8,575 nucleotides of DNA from Acidimicrobiaceae bacterium. Lineage in GTDB: Bacteria; Actinomycetota; Acidimicrobiia; Acidimicrobiales; Salinilacustritrichaceae. The stretch is taken from the NCBI GenBank assembly GCA_003476595.1, contig DMTU01000149.1:33812-42386 (forward strand), written 5' to 3'. Position 1 is the stretch's first letter. Each line of letters starts with the position of its first letter. A program made the position numbers and the translations under genes. Below the pieces are notes generated by a model. It saw only the letters and a list, made by a program, of their open reading frames with translations. It was not told the origin of the DNA and ran no database searches. Below, in pieces: positions 1 through 6,659 of this stretch.

Positions 1-647
1 CGGTGGAACCAGATGGCGTGGTCGAGGCTGGCCCGGAACATCCGGTCGAACAGCCCGGCGCCGGCGGTGTCCACGATGCGGCGGGCCGCACCGAAGGGGC
101 CGTGGTCGGTGGCGTAGGCCACCCCGGCGGCGTGCAACGAAGGGTCCAGCTCGCAGCCGGCGCGGAACCACAGCCGGCGCTGCGGGGTGCGGGGCTGGTC
201 GTAGGAGGCGTCGCGGGTCTCGAGCACGCCCGGCTTTGCGAAGCGGGTCGTGGGCAGGTGCTCCGGGCCGGGGATGCCGAGCGGGGCAGGCGGTTCGTAG
301 TCGCCGCTCGGGCCGCCGGCGTGGAACGACGCCGACAGGACGAGGATGGCCTTGCCGTCCTGGCGGGCCGTCACCCGCCTCGCGGTGAACGAGCGTCCGT
401 CGCGGAGGCGCTCGACCTCGTAGGCGATGGGTTCGGCCACGTCACCGCCCCGCAGGAAGTAGGCGTGCAGCGAGTGGAGGGCGTGGTCCTCCACCGTGCG
501 GCTGGCGGCGACGAGGGCCTGTCCCGCGACCTGGCCGCCGAAGGTGCGCTGGCGGTCCTCGTCGGGGGACTGGCCCCGGAAGATGTTCACCTCGATGGGT
601 TCGAGGTCGAGGAGCTCGACGACGGCGTCGAGGGCGCGCTGGGTCAC
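1..647 (-). CDS. tesB: Acyl-CoA thioesterase II (TesB-like), C-terminus cut by window edge
   Basis: This protein should hydrolyse medium- and long-chain acyl-CoA to free fatty acid and CoA in the cytoplasm. Some 215 residues are visible, against about 285-290 for the family, so roughly the last quarter lies beyond the left edge. The N-terminus reads LDAVVELLDLEPIEVNIFRG, then RTFGGQVAGQALVAA, both typical of the first hot-dog domain. The second hot-dog domain has begun by the SLDHAIWFH motif at the edge. Asp209 in that motif matches the first member of the known Asp-Thr-Gln catalytic triad; the Thr and Gln are outside the window. I chose GTG at 647 because family similarity starts directly after it. 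An in-frame GTG at 665 is possible but would add non-conserved residues. The nearest upstream gene on this strand ends 144 bp away, with an inverted repeat between, so it may be transcribed separately. Family call is firm; substrate range is unknown. Confidence 0.93.
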   Translation of the reverse strand, partial: MTQRALDAVVELLDLEPIEVNIFRGQSPDEDRQRTFGGQVAGQALVAASRTVEDHALHSLHAYFLRGGDVAEPIAYEVERLRDGRSFTARRVTARQDGKAILVLSASFHAGGPSGDYEPPAPLGIPGPEHLPTTRFAKPGVLETRDASYDQPRTPQRRLWFRAGCELDPSLHAAGVAYATDHGPFGAARRIVDTAGAGLFDRMFRASLDHAIWFH

Positions 648-682
648 GTCGCCATCCTGCCCCACCGCGTCCCCGGGCGCGG

Positions 683-734
683 ACGTGGCCCCGGCTCGGA
701 CCCCACGTCGTCGGGGATCCGGCCGAGGCCACGT
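683..734. repeat. Imperfect 22-bp inverted repeat between the secreted-protein gene and tesB
   Basis: The arms 683-704 and 713-734 begin and end with ACGTGGCC and GGCCACGT as perfect outer 8-bp arms, then CGGC/GCCG and CCCC/GGGG pairs, with an 8-base loop. About 17 of 22 positions pair by Watson-Crick rules and two more could wobble in RNA. It lies after the stop of the minus-strand secreted-protein gene and before the tesB start. It could be a terminator without a U-tract, a leader hairpin, or a palindromic operator for tesB. The sequence alone does not decide which. Confidence 0.4.
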
Positions 735-791
735 GCGCCGTCAGCCTGCGGTCACCGGCAAGGAGAGGGCCGGGCCGCGTCACTGGGAGGT

Positions 792-1304
792 TCAGCCCTG
801 CTCGTCGGCTTCGTCGTCCTCGATGTCGCCGCCCTGGCCGTTCTTCTTCGCCTCGGCGGCGACCGTCGGGCCGTGGTCGGGACCGGGGCCGGGGTCGTCG
901 GACCGGGCGACCTCGGACACGCGCTGGCCGTGGTTGTCCGGCTTCGACGTCTCGACCGCGCCGTCGTCGGTGGCGCCGTCATCGGACTCGATCGGGTCCT
1001 CCTCGGCCGTCGTCGCCTCCTCGGGTTCCGTCGGCTCGGCATCGTCGGTGAAGGCGGGAGCCTCGGCGAGTGCGGTCTCGGCCCGCTCGGCCGCGGCGTC
1101 GGGCAGCCCGGGGGCCGTCGGCGCCTCGTCGGACTCGAAGGTGCTCAGCTCCGGGGTCTCCGGTGCGTCCGAGACCTCGACCAGCTCCTGGTCCTGGTTC
1201 TCGACGTCGGCATCGTCGGTGGTGGCACCGGCGAGGCCGGCGCCGCCGAGGACGGTCGCGCCGGCGAGCACGCCGGCAGCGGTGAGGGTGCGGATTCGGG
1301 GCAT
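792..1304 (-). CDS. Small secreted acidic protein with C-terminal HG-motif repeats, function unknown
   Basis: I do not recognise a named family. The 170-residue product starts with a clear signal peptide: basic MPRIR, a hydrophobic Ala/Gly/Leu stretch to about residue 24, then a likely signal peptidase I site after AGA at residue 27. No Cys follows, so it is not a lipoprotein. Residues 28-120 are low in complexity and rich in Asp, Glu, Ala, Thr and Pro, so probably disordered and strongly negative. The C-terminus holds two related units, NHGQRVSEVARS (from 124) and DHGPTVAAEAKK (from 143). ATG at 1304 is chosen over an upstream in-frame start at 1373 because GAGG at 1312-1315 sits 7 nt before it and the signal peptide begins there. 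It is single-gene, divergent from the methyltransferase at 1423. The acidic composition suggests an exported cell-wall or matrix protein, possibly cation-binding, but that is inference only. Confidence 0.82.
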   Translation of the reverse strand: MPRIRTLTAAGVLAGATVLGGAGLAGATTDDADVENQDQELVEVSDAPETPELSTFESDEAPTAPGLPDAAAERAETALAEAPAFTDDAEPTEPEEATTAEEDPIESDDGATDDGAVETSKPDNHGQRVSEVARSDDPGPGPDHGPTVAAEAKKNGQGGDIEDDEADEQG

Positions 1305-1330
1305 GGGGGTACCTCGTTGGCTCGTGATTG

Positions 1331-1352
1331 ACATTGCGAACACATTACGAAC
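1331..1352. repeat. Two adjacent 11-bp direct repeats in the divergent promoter region
   Basis: On the plus strand ACATTGCGAAC (1331-1341) is followed at once by ACATTACGAAC (1342-1352), with 10 of 11 bases identical. Read on the minus strand the units are GTTCGTAATGT then GTTCGCAATGT. One repeat unit per helical turn is how response regulators of the OmpR/PhoB type dock side by side, and streptomycete PHO boxes also use 11-nt GTTCA-type units. The repeat overlaps the candidate -10 box of the secreted-protein gene, so a bound protein would more likely repress than activate that gene. Confidence 0.5.
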
Positions 1353-1370
1353 GCATGACGGTGAGCGCAA
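1342..1370 (-). promoter_or_regulatory. Candidate promoter of the secreted-protein gene
   Basis: On the minus strand TTGCGC (1370-1365) and TAATGT (1347-1342) are separated by 17 bp. The -10 keeps the conserved T, A and final T, and the -35 keeps TTG. The predicted start of transcription would be near 1335, giving a leader of about 30 nt that contains the GAGG ribosome site. This is the most conventional promoter in the window, but it is only a pattern match. Confidence 0.4.
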
Positions 1371-1389
1371 CACTTCTCCTGCTTCGTAG

Positions 1390-2040
<651 letters not shown>

Positions 2041-2049
2041 CGCCCGAGA

Positions 2050-2103
2050 CCGTTCTGGCCTACATCCATGACCGTCAGGTGGCACATCGGTAGGCCAGAA
2101 CGG
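2050..2103. terminator. Perfect 14-bp inverted repeat between convergent genes, likely bidirectional terminator
   Basis: CCGTTCTGGCCTAC (2050-2063) pairs exactly with GTAGGCCAGAACGG (2090-2103) across a 26-base loop. The loop holds a small nested palindrome TGACCGTCA (2069-2077). The element sits in the 76-bp gap between the stop of the plus-strand methyltransferase (2040) and the stop of the minus-strand operon (2117), where a shared terminator is expected. Neither side has a U-tract, which is common for hairpin terminators in GC-rich actinobacteria. Confidence 0.7.
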
Positions 2104-2116
2104 TTGGTGCCCGGGT

Positions 2117-3211
2117 TCAGAGGGTGTCGGGGGTGTGCTCGGGGAGCACGGGCAGCACGTCGTCGTGGTCGACGAAGAGCGAGGCGCCCGACGTGGCCCC
2201 GTGGAGCGCCTCGGCGGCGAGCAGCACGGCGGCTGCCGAGTACGTGGAGGTCTCGTCCGCCGGGAAGTGGACCTGCTGGGGGTAGACGATGCCGGTCCAG
2301 TAGCGGCCGTCGTCCAGTCGCTGGCTCTGCGCGTGGGCGAACAGCTCGAGCGCTCGGTCCCGCATGCCGACGGCCAGGTAGGCCAGCGCGCACTCGCAGG
2401 TCTCCGCGGTGGTGATCCAGGGGCGGTCCGACACGCAGCGGATGCCCTTGTCCTCCTTGGCGAAGGTCTCGTAGCGGTCCTCGAGGTGGTCCCGGCCCCG
2501 TTCGCCGGTGACGGCACCGGCGAGGACCGGGTAGTACCAGTCCATCGCCCAGCGGTGCTTGGGGGCGAAGGCGTCGGGCACGTTCGCCACCACGTGGGTG
2601 AGGGCGGCGGCGGAGCGCTCCCAGTCGGCGCGCTCGTGGCCGACCTCGCGGGCGATCCCGATGGCGGCCCGCAGGGAGTGGCAGATCGACGACGACCCGG
2701 TGAGCAGCGCGAAGGTCCACGGGGAGCCGTCGGCGTGGCGGGCCCACAGGATCTCGCCCCGGGGCGTCTGCAGGTCGAGCACGAAGTCGATGGCCCGCTC
2801 GACGGTGGGCCACATCGCCTCGAGGAAGCCGGCGTCCTTGTGGCGCAGGAAGTGGTGCCAGACACCGCAGGCCAGGTAGGCGCACACGTTGGCGTCGAGC
2901 TTGTCCTGCTCCACCGAGATCTGCCCGGCGTCGTCGGAGACGTAGTACTGGTGCCAGGCGCCGTCGGGGCGCTGCAGCCCGACGAGCCACTCGTAGGCCC
3001 GCTCGGACTCGGCTCGCAGGCCACCGATGTCGAGGGCCATGGCCGCCTCGACGTGGTTCCACGCGTCGGCGTGGCCGCCGGGGAACCAGGGGATCATGCC
3101 GGAGGGCAGCTGCCACTCGGCGATGGCCTCGGCCGTCGCCCGGGACTCCTCGGCGGTGAGCAGGCCCTCGACCTCCGGCAGGGGGAGGTGGGCCGGCGCG
3201 TCGGTGGTCAC
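2117..3211 (-). CDS. Alpha/alpha-toroid protein with QW-like repeats (prenyltransferase/cyclase-like or glycosidase-like)
   Basis: A 364-residue protein, probably soluble: no signal peptide or membrane helix is seen. At least four QW-like units recur: EWQLPSGMIPW (32-42), YEWLVGLQRPDGAW (73-86), FVLDLQTPRGEILW (143-156) and AQSQRLDDGRYW (294-305). Such repeats with regular helices mark alpha/alpha-barrel enzymes such as squalene/hopene cyclases, protein prenyltransferase beta subunits and several glycoside hydrolases. The DxDD motif of cyclases is not seen, and the conserved EQDKLDANVC and HRWAMDWYYPV stretches look more like a sugar-processing barrel, so a glycan-directed activity seems more likely than terpene cyclisation. 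The GTG start at 3211 overlaps the methyltransferase stop in GTGA, implying translational coupling; a later start would break this. It is the last gene of the GT4-methyltransferase-toroid operon and is followed by the inverted repeat at 2050-2103. Exact reaction unknown. Confidence 0.8.
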   Translation of the reverse strand: MTTDAPAHLPLPEVEGLLTAEESRATAEAIAEWQLPSGMIPWFPGGHADAWNHVEAAMALDIGGLRAESERAYEWLVGLQRPDGAWHQYYVSDDAGQISVEQDKLDANVCAYLACGVWHHFLRHKDAGFLEAMWPTVERAIDFVLDLQTPRGEILWARHADGSPWTFALLTGSSSICHSLRAAIGIAREVGHERADWERSAAALTHVVANVPDAFAPKHRWAMDWYYPVLAGAVTGERGRDHLEDRYETFAKEDKGIRCVSDRPWITTAETCECALAYLAVGMRDRALELFAHAQSQRLDDGRYWTGIVYPQQVHFPADETSTYSAAAVLLAAEALHGATSGASLFVDHDDVLPVLPEHTPDTL

Positions 3212-3978
3212 GCGGCCGCCCTGGCCGACCGCTCACCCCGCCCGGTCACCTCGTCGGACTCGGGCTTGCGGGCGTAGACGATGAGGCTCTTGCCGAGCAC
3301 CGGGTTCAGCACCTTGTCGGCGACCCGGGTGACGAGCGGACGCTCGACGATGTCCCAGGTGAGCAGCTTCAGGTACGCCTTCACCAGGGGGTGGTCGTCG
3401 CTGTGCTGAGGGTCGATGGCGCAGCGCAGCCACCAGTACGGCGAGTGCAGCGAGTGGGCGTGGTGGGCGTCCCCGGGCTTCAGGCCCGCGTCGCGCAGCT
3501 TCCGGCGCAGCTCGTTCTCGGTGTAGATGCGCACGTGGCCGCCAGGCACGTGGGGGGCGTGGTACTCCTCCGACAGCGCCCAGCAGATCTTCTCCGGGAA
3601 CCAGGCCGGGATCGTCACCGCGATGATGCCGCCCGGCTTGAGCACGCGGTGCAGCTCCGCGATGGCACCCTCGTCGTCGGGGATGTGCTCGAGCACCTCG
3701 GCGGCGATGATGCGGTCGAAGGTGTCGTCGGGGAACGGCAGGTACACGCCATCCCCCTGCGTGGTGGCGATGGCGTCGGTGGAGGGGATCTCGCCGGTCT
3801 CCGCCATCGCCGACGACAGGATCCGGGCCTGGGCCAGCTCGCCGGTGTCGTAGTCGCACAGCACGACGCGGGCGCCGCGCCGCAGCGTCTCGAACGCGTG
3901 GCGGCCGGGACCGCTGCCGAGGTCGAGGACGAGCTCGCCCGGCTGCAGTCCGAGGCGCTGGTAGTCCACGGTGAGCAT
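3208..3978 (-). CDS. Class I SAM-dependent methyltransferase (UbiE/Methyltransf_11-like) of the GT4 operon
   Basis: A 256-residue cytoplasmic methyltransferase. [14 protein letters not shown] (17-30) is SAM motif I, CDYD (41-44) the acidic end of strand 2, [22 protein letters not shown] (80-101) covers the motif II and EVLEH region, and [12 protein letters not shown] (113-124) is motif III. A C-terminal extension with PYWWLRC and [11 protein letters not shown] (about 180-215) is rich in aromatic and hydrophobic residues and may bind a lipid-like or glycolipid acceptor; that is inference. ATG at 3978 is chosen because it shares one base with the glycosyltransferase stop (TGATG) and GGAGG at 3988-3992 lies 9 nt upstream, inside the end of that gene. 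An in-frame extension to 4257 exists but lies wholly inside the glycosyltransferase and is rejected. The downstream toroid gene overlaps its stop by 4 bp. Acceptor unknown. Confidence 0.9.
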   Translation of the reverse strand: MLTVDYQRLGLQPGELVLDLGSGPGRHAFETLRRGARVVLCDYDTGELAQARILSSAMAETGEIPSTDAIATTQGDGVYLPFPDDTFDRIIAAEVLEHIPDDEGAIAELHRVLKPGGIIAVTIPAWFPEKICWALSEEYHAPHVPGGHVRIYTENELRRKLRDAGLKPGDAHHAHSLHSPYWWLRCAIDPQHSDDHPLVKAYLKLLTWDIVERPLVTRVADKVLNPVLGKSLIVYARKPESDEVTGRGERSARAAA

Positions 3979-5285
3979 CAGTGCACGCCTCCGCGCTGGG
4001 CCGGGATCTGGCCGAGGCGCATGCGGTACTGGGCGACGGTGCGCTCGGCGGTGTGGCGCCAGCTCCAGTTGGCCTTGACCCGCTCGCGGCCGGCGAGGCC
4101 GATGGCGCGGGAGCCCTCGGGGTCCTCGAGCGCGGCCTTGATGCGCACGGCGAGCGCCTCGCTGTCGCCGGGGGGCACGAGCATGGCGGTCTCCCCGTCG
4201 GGCCCGACGACCTCGGGCACGGCGCCACCGGTGGTGGCCACCAGCGGGCAGCCGCACGACATCGCCTCGATGGCCGGCAGGGAGAAGCCCTCGTAGAGCG
4301 ACGGCACGACGGCCAGCTCGGCCTCGGAGTACAGCTCGATGATGCGGCGCTCGGCGACGCCGGTGACGAACTCGACGTGGCCGCGCAGGCCGAGCCGGTC
4401 GATGGTCTGGCTCGAGGGGCCGCCGGGCTTCTCCTTGCCGATGACGACGAGGTGCAGGTCGTCGCGCTCGGTGCGGAGCTTGGCCAGCGCCTCGAGCAGG
4501 TACTTGAGGCCCTTCATCGTCACGTCCGCGCTGGCGGTGGTGACCAGCCGGCCCGGGATGCGCTCCACGTCGGGCAGCGGCTCGAACACGTCGGGGTCCA
4601 CGCCCACCGGCACGATGGCCATGCGGTCGGGGTCGACCTGGTGGTCGGCGACGATGTCCTTGAAGGAGTTCTCCGACACGGTGACGACGCGCTGCAGCCG
4701 GCGGGCCACCTGGGTCTGCATGTGGGTGAAGGAGTACCAGCGACCGAGGCTCCAGCGCTTGCGCCAGTTGGGCGCGTGCTCGAGCTCGAGGCGGCGGTCG
4801 ACGGTGATCGGGTGGTGGATGGTGGCCAGCACCGGCAGGCCCATGGCCTCGATGGCGAGCAGGCCGTAGCCGAGGGTCTGGTTGTCGTGGACGATGTCGA
4901 AGTCGTCCTTGCGGCCCTTCAGGTGGTCCCAGGCCCGGAGCGAGAACGCGAGCGGTTCGGGGAACTGGCCGGCGGAGAAGCTGAGGACCTCCACCAGGTC
5001 CTTCCAGTTCTTGATCTCCCAGAAGCCGGGGGTGCGGGCCGGGAAGTGCTCGTTGTAGATGTCGAGGCTGGGCAGCTCGACGAGGGTGACGCCCTCGGGC
5101 ACCTCGGGGTAGGGCTGGCCGCCGAGGATCTCGACGGAGTGGCCGAGGTCGGTGAGGGCCTTGGCGAGCTGGCGGATGTAGACGCCCTGGCCGCCGACGT
5201 GGGGCTTGCCCCGGTACGCCAGCAGGGCGATGCGGAGGGGACCGTGCTCGGAGCCGGCGTCCTCGGTGGTTCCGTCGGCGCGCAT
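3978..5285 (-). CDS. GT4-family glycosyltransferase, first gene of three-gene operon
   Basis: A 435-residue retaining glycosyltransferase with the GT-B fold, likely cytoplasmic or loosely membrane-associated. The N-terminal acceptor domain opens with [20 protein letters not shown], whose GGQGVYI loop (31-37) is the usual glycine-rich motif near the donor phosphates. DIVHDNQ, ATIHHP and VVTVSENS are typical core segments. The C-terminal GT4 domain has [18 protein letters not shown], and [11 protein letters not shown] (332-342), which holds the E-x7-E pair (Glu332, Glu340) that contacts the nucleotide sugar. ATG at 5285 is chosen; a TTG at 5294 would add only three residues. There is no Shine-Dalgarno site, but promoter-like boxes end within 9 nt of the ATG, so the mRNA may be leaderless. 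A TTGAC-GTCAA palindrome overlaps the -35 box. Its stop overlaps the methyltransferase start. Donor and acceptor cannot be told from sequence. Confidence 0.92.
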   Translation of the reverse strand: MRADGTTEDAGSEHGPLRIALLAYRGKPHVGGQGVYIRQLAKALTDLGHSVEILGGQPYPEVPEGVTLVELPSLDIYNEHFPARTPGFWEIKNWKDLVEVLSFSAGQFPEPLAFSLRAWDHLKGRKDDFDIVHDNQTLGYGLLAIEAMGLPVLATIHHPITVDRRLELEHAPNWRKRWSLGRWYSFTHMQTQVARRLQRVVTVSENSFKDIVADHQVDPDRMAIVPVGVDPDVFEPLPDVERIPGRLVTTASADVTMKGLKYLLEALAKLRTERDDLHLVVIGKEKPGGPSSQTIDRLGLRGHVEFVTGVAERRIIELYSEAELAVVPSLYEGFSLPAIEAMSCGCPLVATTGGAVPEVVGPDGETAMLVPPGDSEALAVRIKAALEDPEGSRAIGLAGRERVKANWSWRHTAERTVAQYRMRLGQIPAQRGGVH

Positions 5286-5293
5286 AGCGGACA

Positions 5294-5323
5294 ATCGTCG
5301 CCGTTCGTTGACTGGTCGGTCAA
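5294..5323 (-). promoter_or_regulatory. Candidate promoter with operator-like palindrome before the glycosyltransferase operon
   Basis: On the minus strand TTGACC (5323-5318) and GACGAT (5299-5294) are 18 bp apart, and the -10-like box ends only 8 nt before the ATG at 5285, consistent with a leaderless transcript. The -35 box lies inside the 16-bp palindrome TTGACTGGTCGGTCAA (5308-5323, plus-strand reading), with perfect 5-bp arms and a 6-base centre. Palindromes with TTGAC or GACC half-sites are common operators for TetR-type repressors, so the operon may be repressed by such a protein. No regulator gene is in the window. Confidence 0.4.
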
Positions 5324-5340
5324 GCGAGGACCGGGCGTCT

Positions 5341-5355
5341 GTGCGGGGTCCGCAC
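5341..5355 (-). terminator. Short GC-rich hairpin after the aldose 1-epimerase gene
   Basis: GTGCGG and CCGCAC pair perfectly around a 3-base loop, starting 5 bp after the stop of the gene at 5361-6164. It has no U-tract. Its place directly behind a stop codon and ahead of the next promoter suggests it separates that gene from the glycosyltransferase operon. Confidence 0.5.
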
Positions 5356-5360
5356 GGGTT

Positions 5361-6164
5361 TCAGCCCGGCGCTCCTCCCGGCGTGGACCACGCCCAGGTC
5401 GTGCGGTGCACGAGGGGCTCGTCGGGGGTGACGACGGCCAGGTCCTGCTCGGAGTTGTGAGCGTCCGGTGGGGCGGACTGCGGCTCGACGCAGAGCGCGC
5501 CGGCGGGCTCGTCGAACACGACGACGTGCTCGCAGTCGGATTCGACGTACAGGTCCAGCACGCCGGGCCAGTGCAGCTCGACCGGCCCGATGAGGGCGGT
5601 GAAGCAGTCGTCCCAGGGGCCGGTCGTCGGCGTCACGAGCGTGCCATCGGGGATGCCGGAGTCGTCGCGCCGCCACATGCGCTCGGCCGGCAGCACGATC
5701 TCCGCATCGGCGCCGCCCACGCTGCGCCGGAACCACGGGTGCCACCCGATCGTCGCCGGCATCGCATCGGCGGTGGTCTCGACCCGCAGCGTCAGGGTCA
5801 GCGAGCTCGGGGTGAGCTCCACCTCCTGCTCGGCGTGCCCGGCCCAGGGCCAGTCCGGGCCGAGATCGCAGCGCAGCGTGCCGGCTCCGGTGCGCTCCCA
5901 GGGCTGCACGTGGGTGGTGCCGTGGATGGCGTGCGGGGGGTGGTTGCGGGGCAGGGTCACCGCACGCCCCTCGAAGGAGAAGCGGCCGTCGCGGATGCGA
6001 CCGGCGAACGGGGCGAGCGGGAAGCAGCCCCACGAGGTCGGGTCGTCGCTGCGGCCCATCGCGTCGATGAGCAGCTCGTTCCCGCCGACGACGAGCGACG
6101 ACAGTCGGCCGCCGTGCTCGTGGTCGATGGTGACGCTCGCGCCACCGGCCTCCAGGGTCTCCAT
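5361..6164 (-). CDS. Aldose 1-epimerase (mutarotase) family protein
   Basis: A 267-residue cytoplasmic protein of the galactose-mutarotase-like fold, which interconverts alpha and beta anomers of aldoses or related sugars. [15 protein letters not shown] (46-60) holds the conserved N/GRI loop. NHPPHAIHG (74-82) carries a first histidine (His81), GWHPWF (140-145) the second (His142), and [13 protein letters not shown] (225-237) the glutamate (Glu227) that acts as base in known mutarotases. All key residues are present, so it should be active. At 267 residues it is shorter than GalM (about 340), as are many actinobacterial GalM-like proteins and the YeaD-type hexose-6-phosphate mutarotases, so the substrate may not be galactose. 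ATG at 6164 is chosen because similarity begins directly after it; the frame stays open upstream only as antisense of dtd. It is divergent from dtd with a 57-bp gap and followed by a hairpin at 5341-5355. Confidence 0.88.
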   Translation of the reverse strand: METLEAGGASVTIDHEHGGRLSSLVVGGNELLIDAMGRSDDPTSWGCFPLAPFAGRIRDGRFSFEGRAVTLPRNHPPHAIHGTTHVQPWERTGAGTLRCDLGPDWPWAGHAEQEVELTPSSLTLTLRVETTADAMPATIGWHPWFRRSVGGADAEIVLPAERMWRRDDSGIPDGTLVTPTTGPWDDCFTALIGPVELHWPGVLDLYVESDCEHVVVFDEPAGALCVEPQSAPPDAHNSEQDLAVVTPDEPLVHRTTWAWSTPGGAPG

Positions 6165-6207
6165 CGCCCCAGTCTCTCGGATCTGGCAGCGGCCACGGAA
6201 CACGCCG

Positions 6208-6213
6208 TACCGT
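6208..6213 (+). promoter_or_regulatory. Candidate -10 box (TACCGT) for dtd
   Basis: TACCGT ends 8 nt before the dtd ATG in the context CGTACCGTCCGCC, close to the string before the methyltransferase at 1423. There is no Shine-Dalgarno site, so a leaderless mRNA is likely. No convincing -35 box is seen at 17-18 bp spacing. Confidence 0.35.
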
Positions 6214-6221
6214 CCGCCGCG

Positions 6222-6659
6222 ATGCGAGCACTGGTGCAGCGGGTCTCGGAGGCGAGCGTCACCGTCGACGGCGAGGTGGTGGGTGCCATCGGCCCGGGCC
6301 TGTGCGTGCTCGTCGGCGTCACCCACGACGACGGCCCGGACCAGGCCCGCAAGCTGGCGACCAAGCTGGCCAAGCTCCGCGTGCTCGACGACGAGGCCGG
6401 CGTCATGAACCGGTCCGTGCTCGACGAGGGCGGCGAGGTCCTCGTCGTCAGCCAGTTCACGCTCTACGGCAGCACCGCCAAGGGCAACCGGCCGTCGTGG
6501 ATCGACGCGGCCCGGCCCGAGCACGCCGAACCGCTCATCGACGAGGTCGTCGCCGCGCTGCGGGAGCACGGCCTCACCGTGGCCACGGGCCGCTTCCGGA
6601 CCGAGATGGCCGTCGCCCTGGTCAACGACGGTCCGGTGACGGTCCTGCTCGAGGTGTGA
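6222..6659 (+). CDS. dtd: D-aminoacyl-tRNA deacylase
   Basis: Dtd removes D-amino acids (and glycine) wrongly attached to tRNA, using the tRNA itself for catalysis, and so guards translation in the cytoplasm. The 145-residue length equals that of the E. coli enzyme. [17 protein letters not shown] is the typical start. SQFTLYG (77-83) and NDGPVT (135-140) are the two family motifs; the Gly137-Pro138 pair is the cross-subunit chiral-selectivity loop. ATG at 6222 is certain from homology. The frame remains open far upstream, but that stretch is antisense to the aldose epimerase and glycosyltransferase genes and is not coding. There is no ribosome site; a TACCGT box 8 nt upstream suggests a leaderless mRNA. 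The last 38 bp, which include the NDGPVT codons, overlap the end of lnt on the other strand. Confidence 0.97.
   Translation: MRALVQRVSEASVTVDGEVVGAIGPGLCVLVGVTHDDGPDQARKLATKLAKLRVLDDEAGVMNRSVLDEGGEVLVVSQFTLYGSTAKGNRPSWIDAARPEHAEPLIDEVVAALREHGLTVATGRFRTEMAVALVNDGPVTVLLEV

Noticed and set aside
3..1331. 442-codon plus-strand open frame at the left end
   Set aside because: It is antisense to tesB and to the secreted-protein gene; its translation is Gly/Val/Arg-rich with no recognisable domain.
1328..1333. Perfect TTGACA -35 hexamer on the plus strand
   Set aside because: No acceptable -10 box follows at 16-18 bp (ACGCAT at 17 bp is poor), so I do not call a promoter here for the methyltransferase.
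3979..4257. N-terminal extension of the methyltransferase at 3208-3978
   Set aside because: It is fully inside the glycosyltransferase gene, low in complexity and Arg-rich, and the TGATG overlap plus GGAGG site supports the 3978 start.
3981..6221. Very long plus-strand open frame running in phase into dtd
   Set aside because: It lies antisense to the glycosyltransferase and aldose epimerase genes, which have clear domain motifs. Long antisense frames are a by-product of GC-rich codon use.
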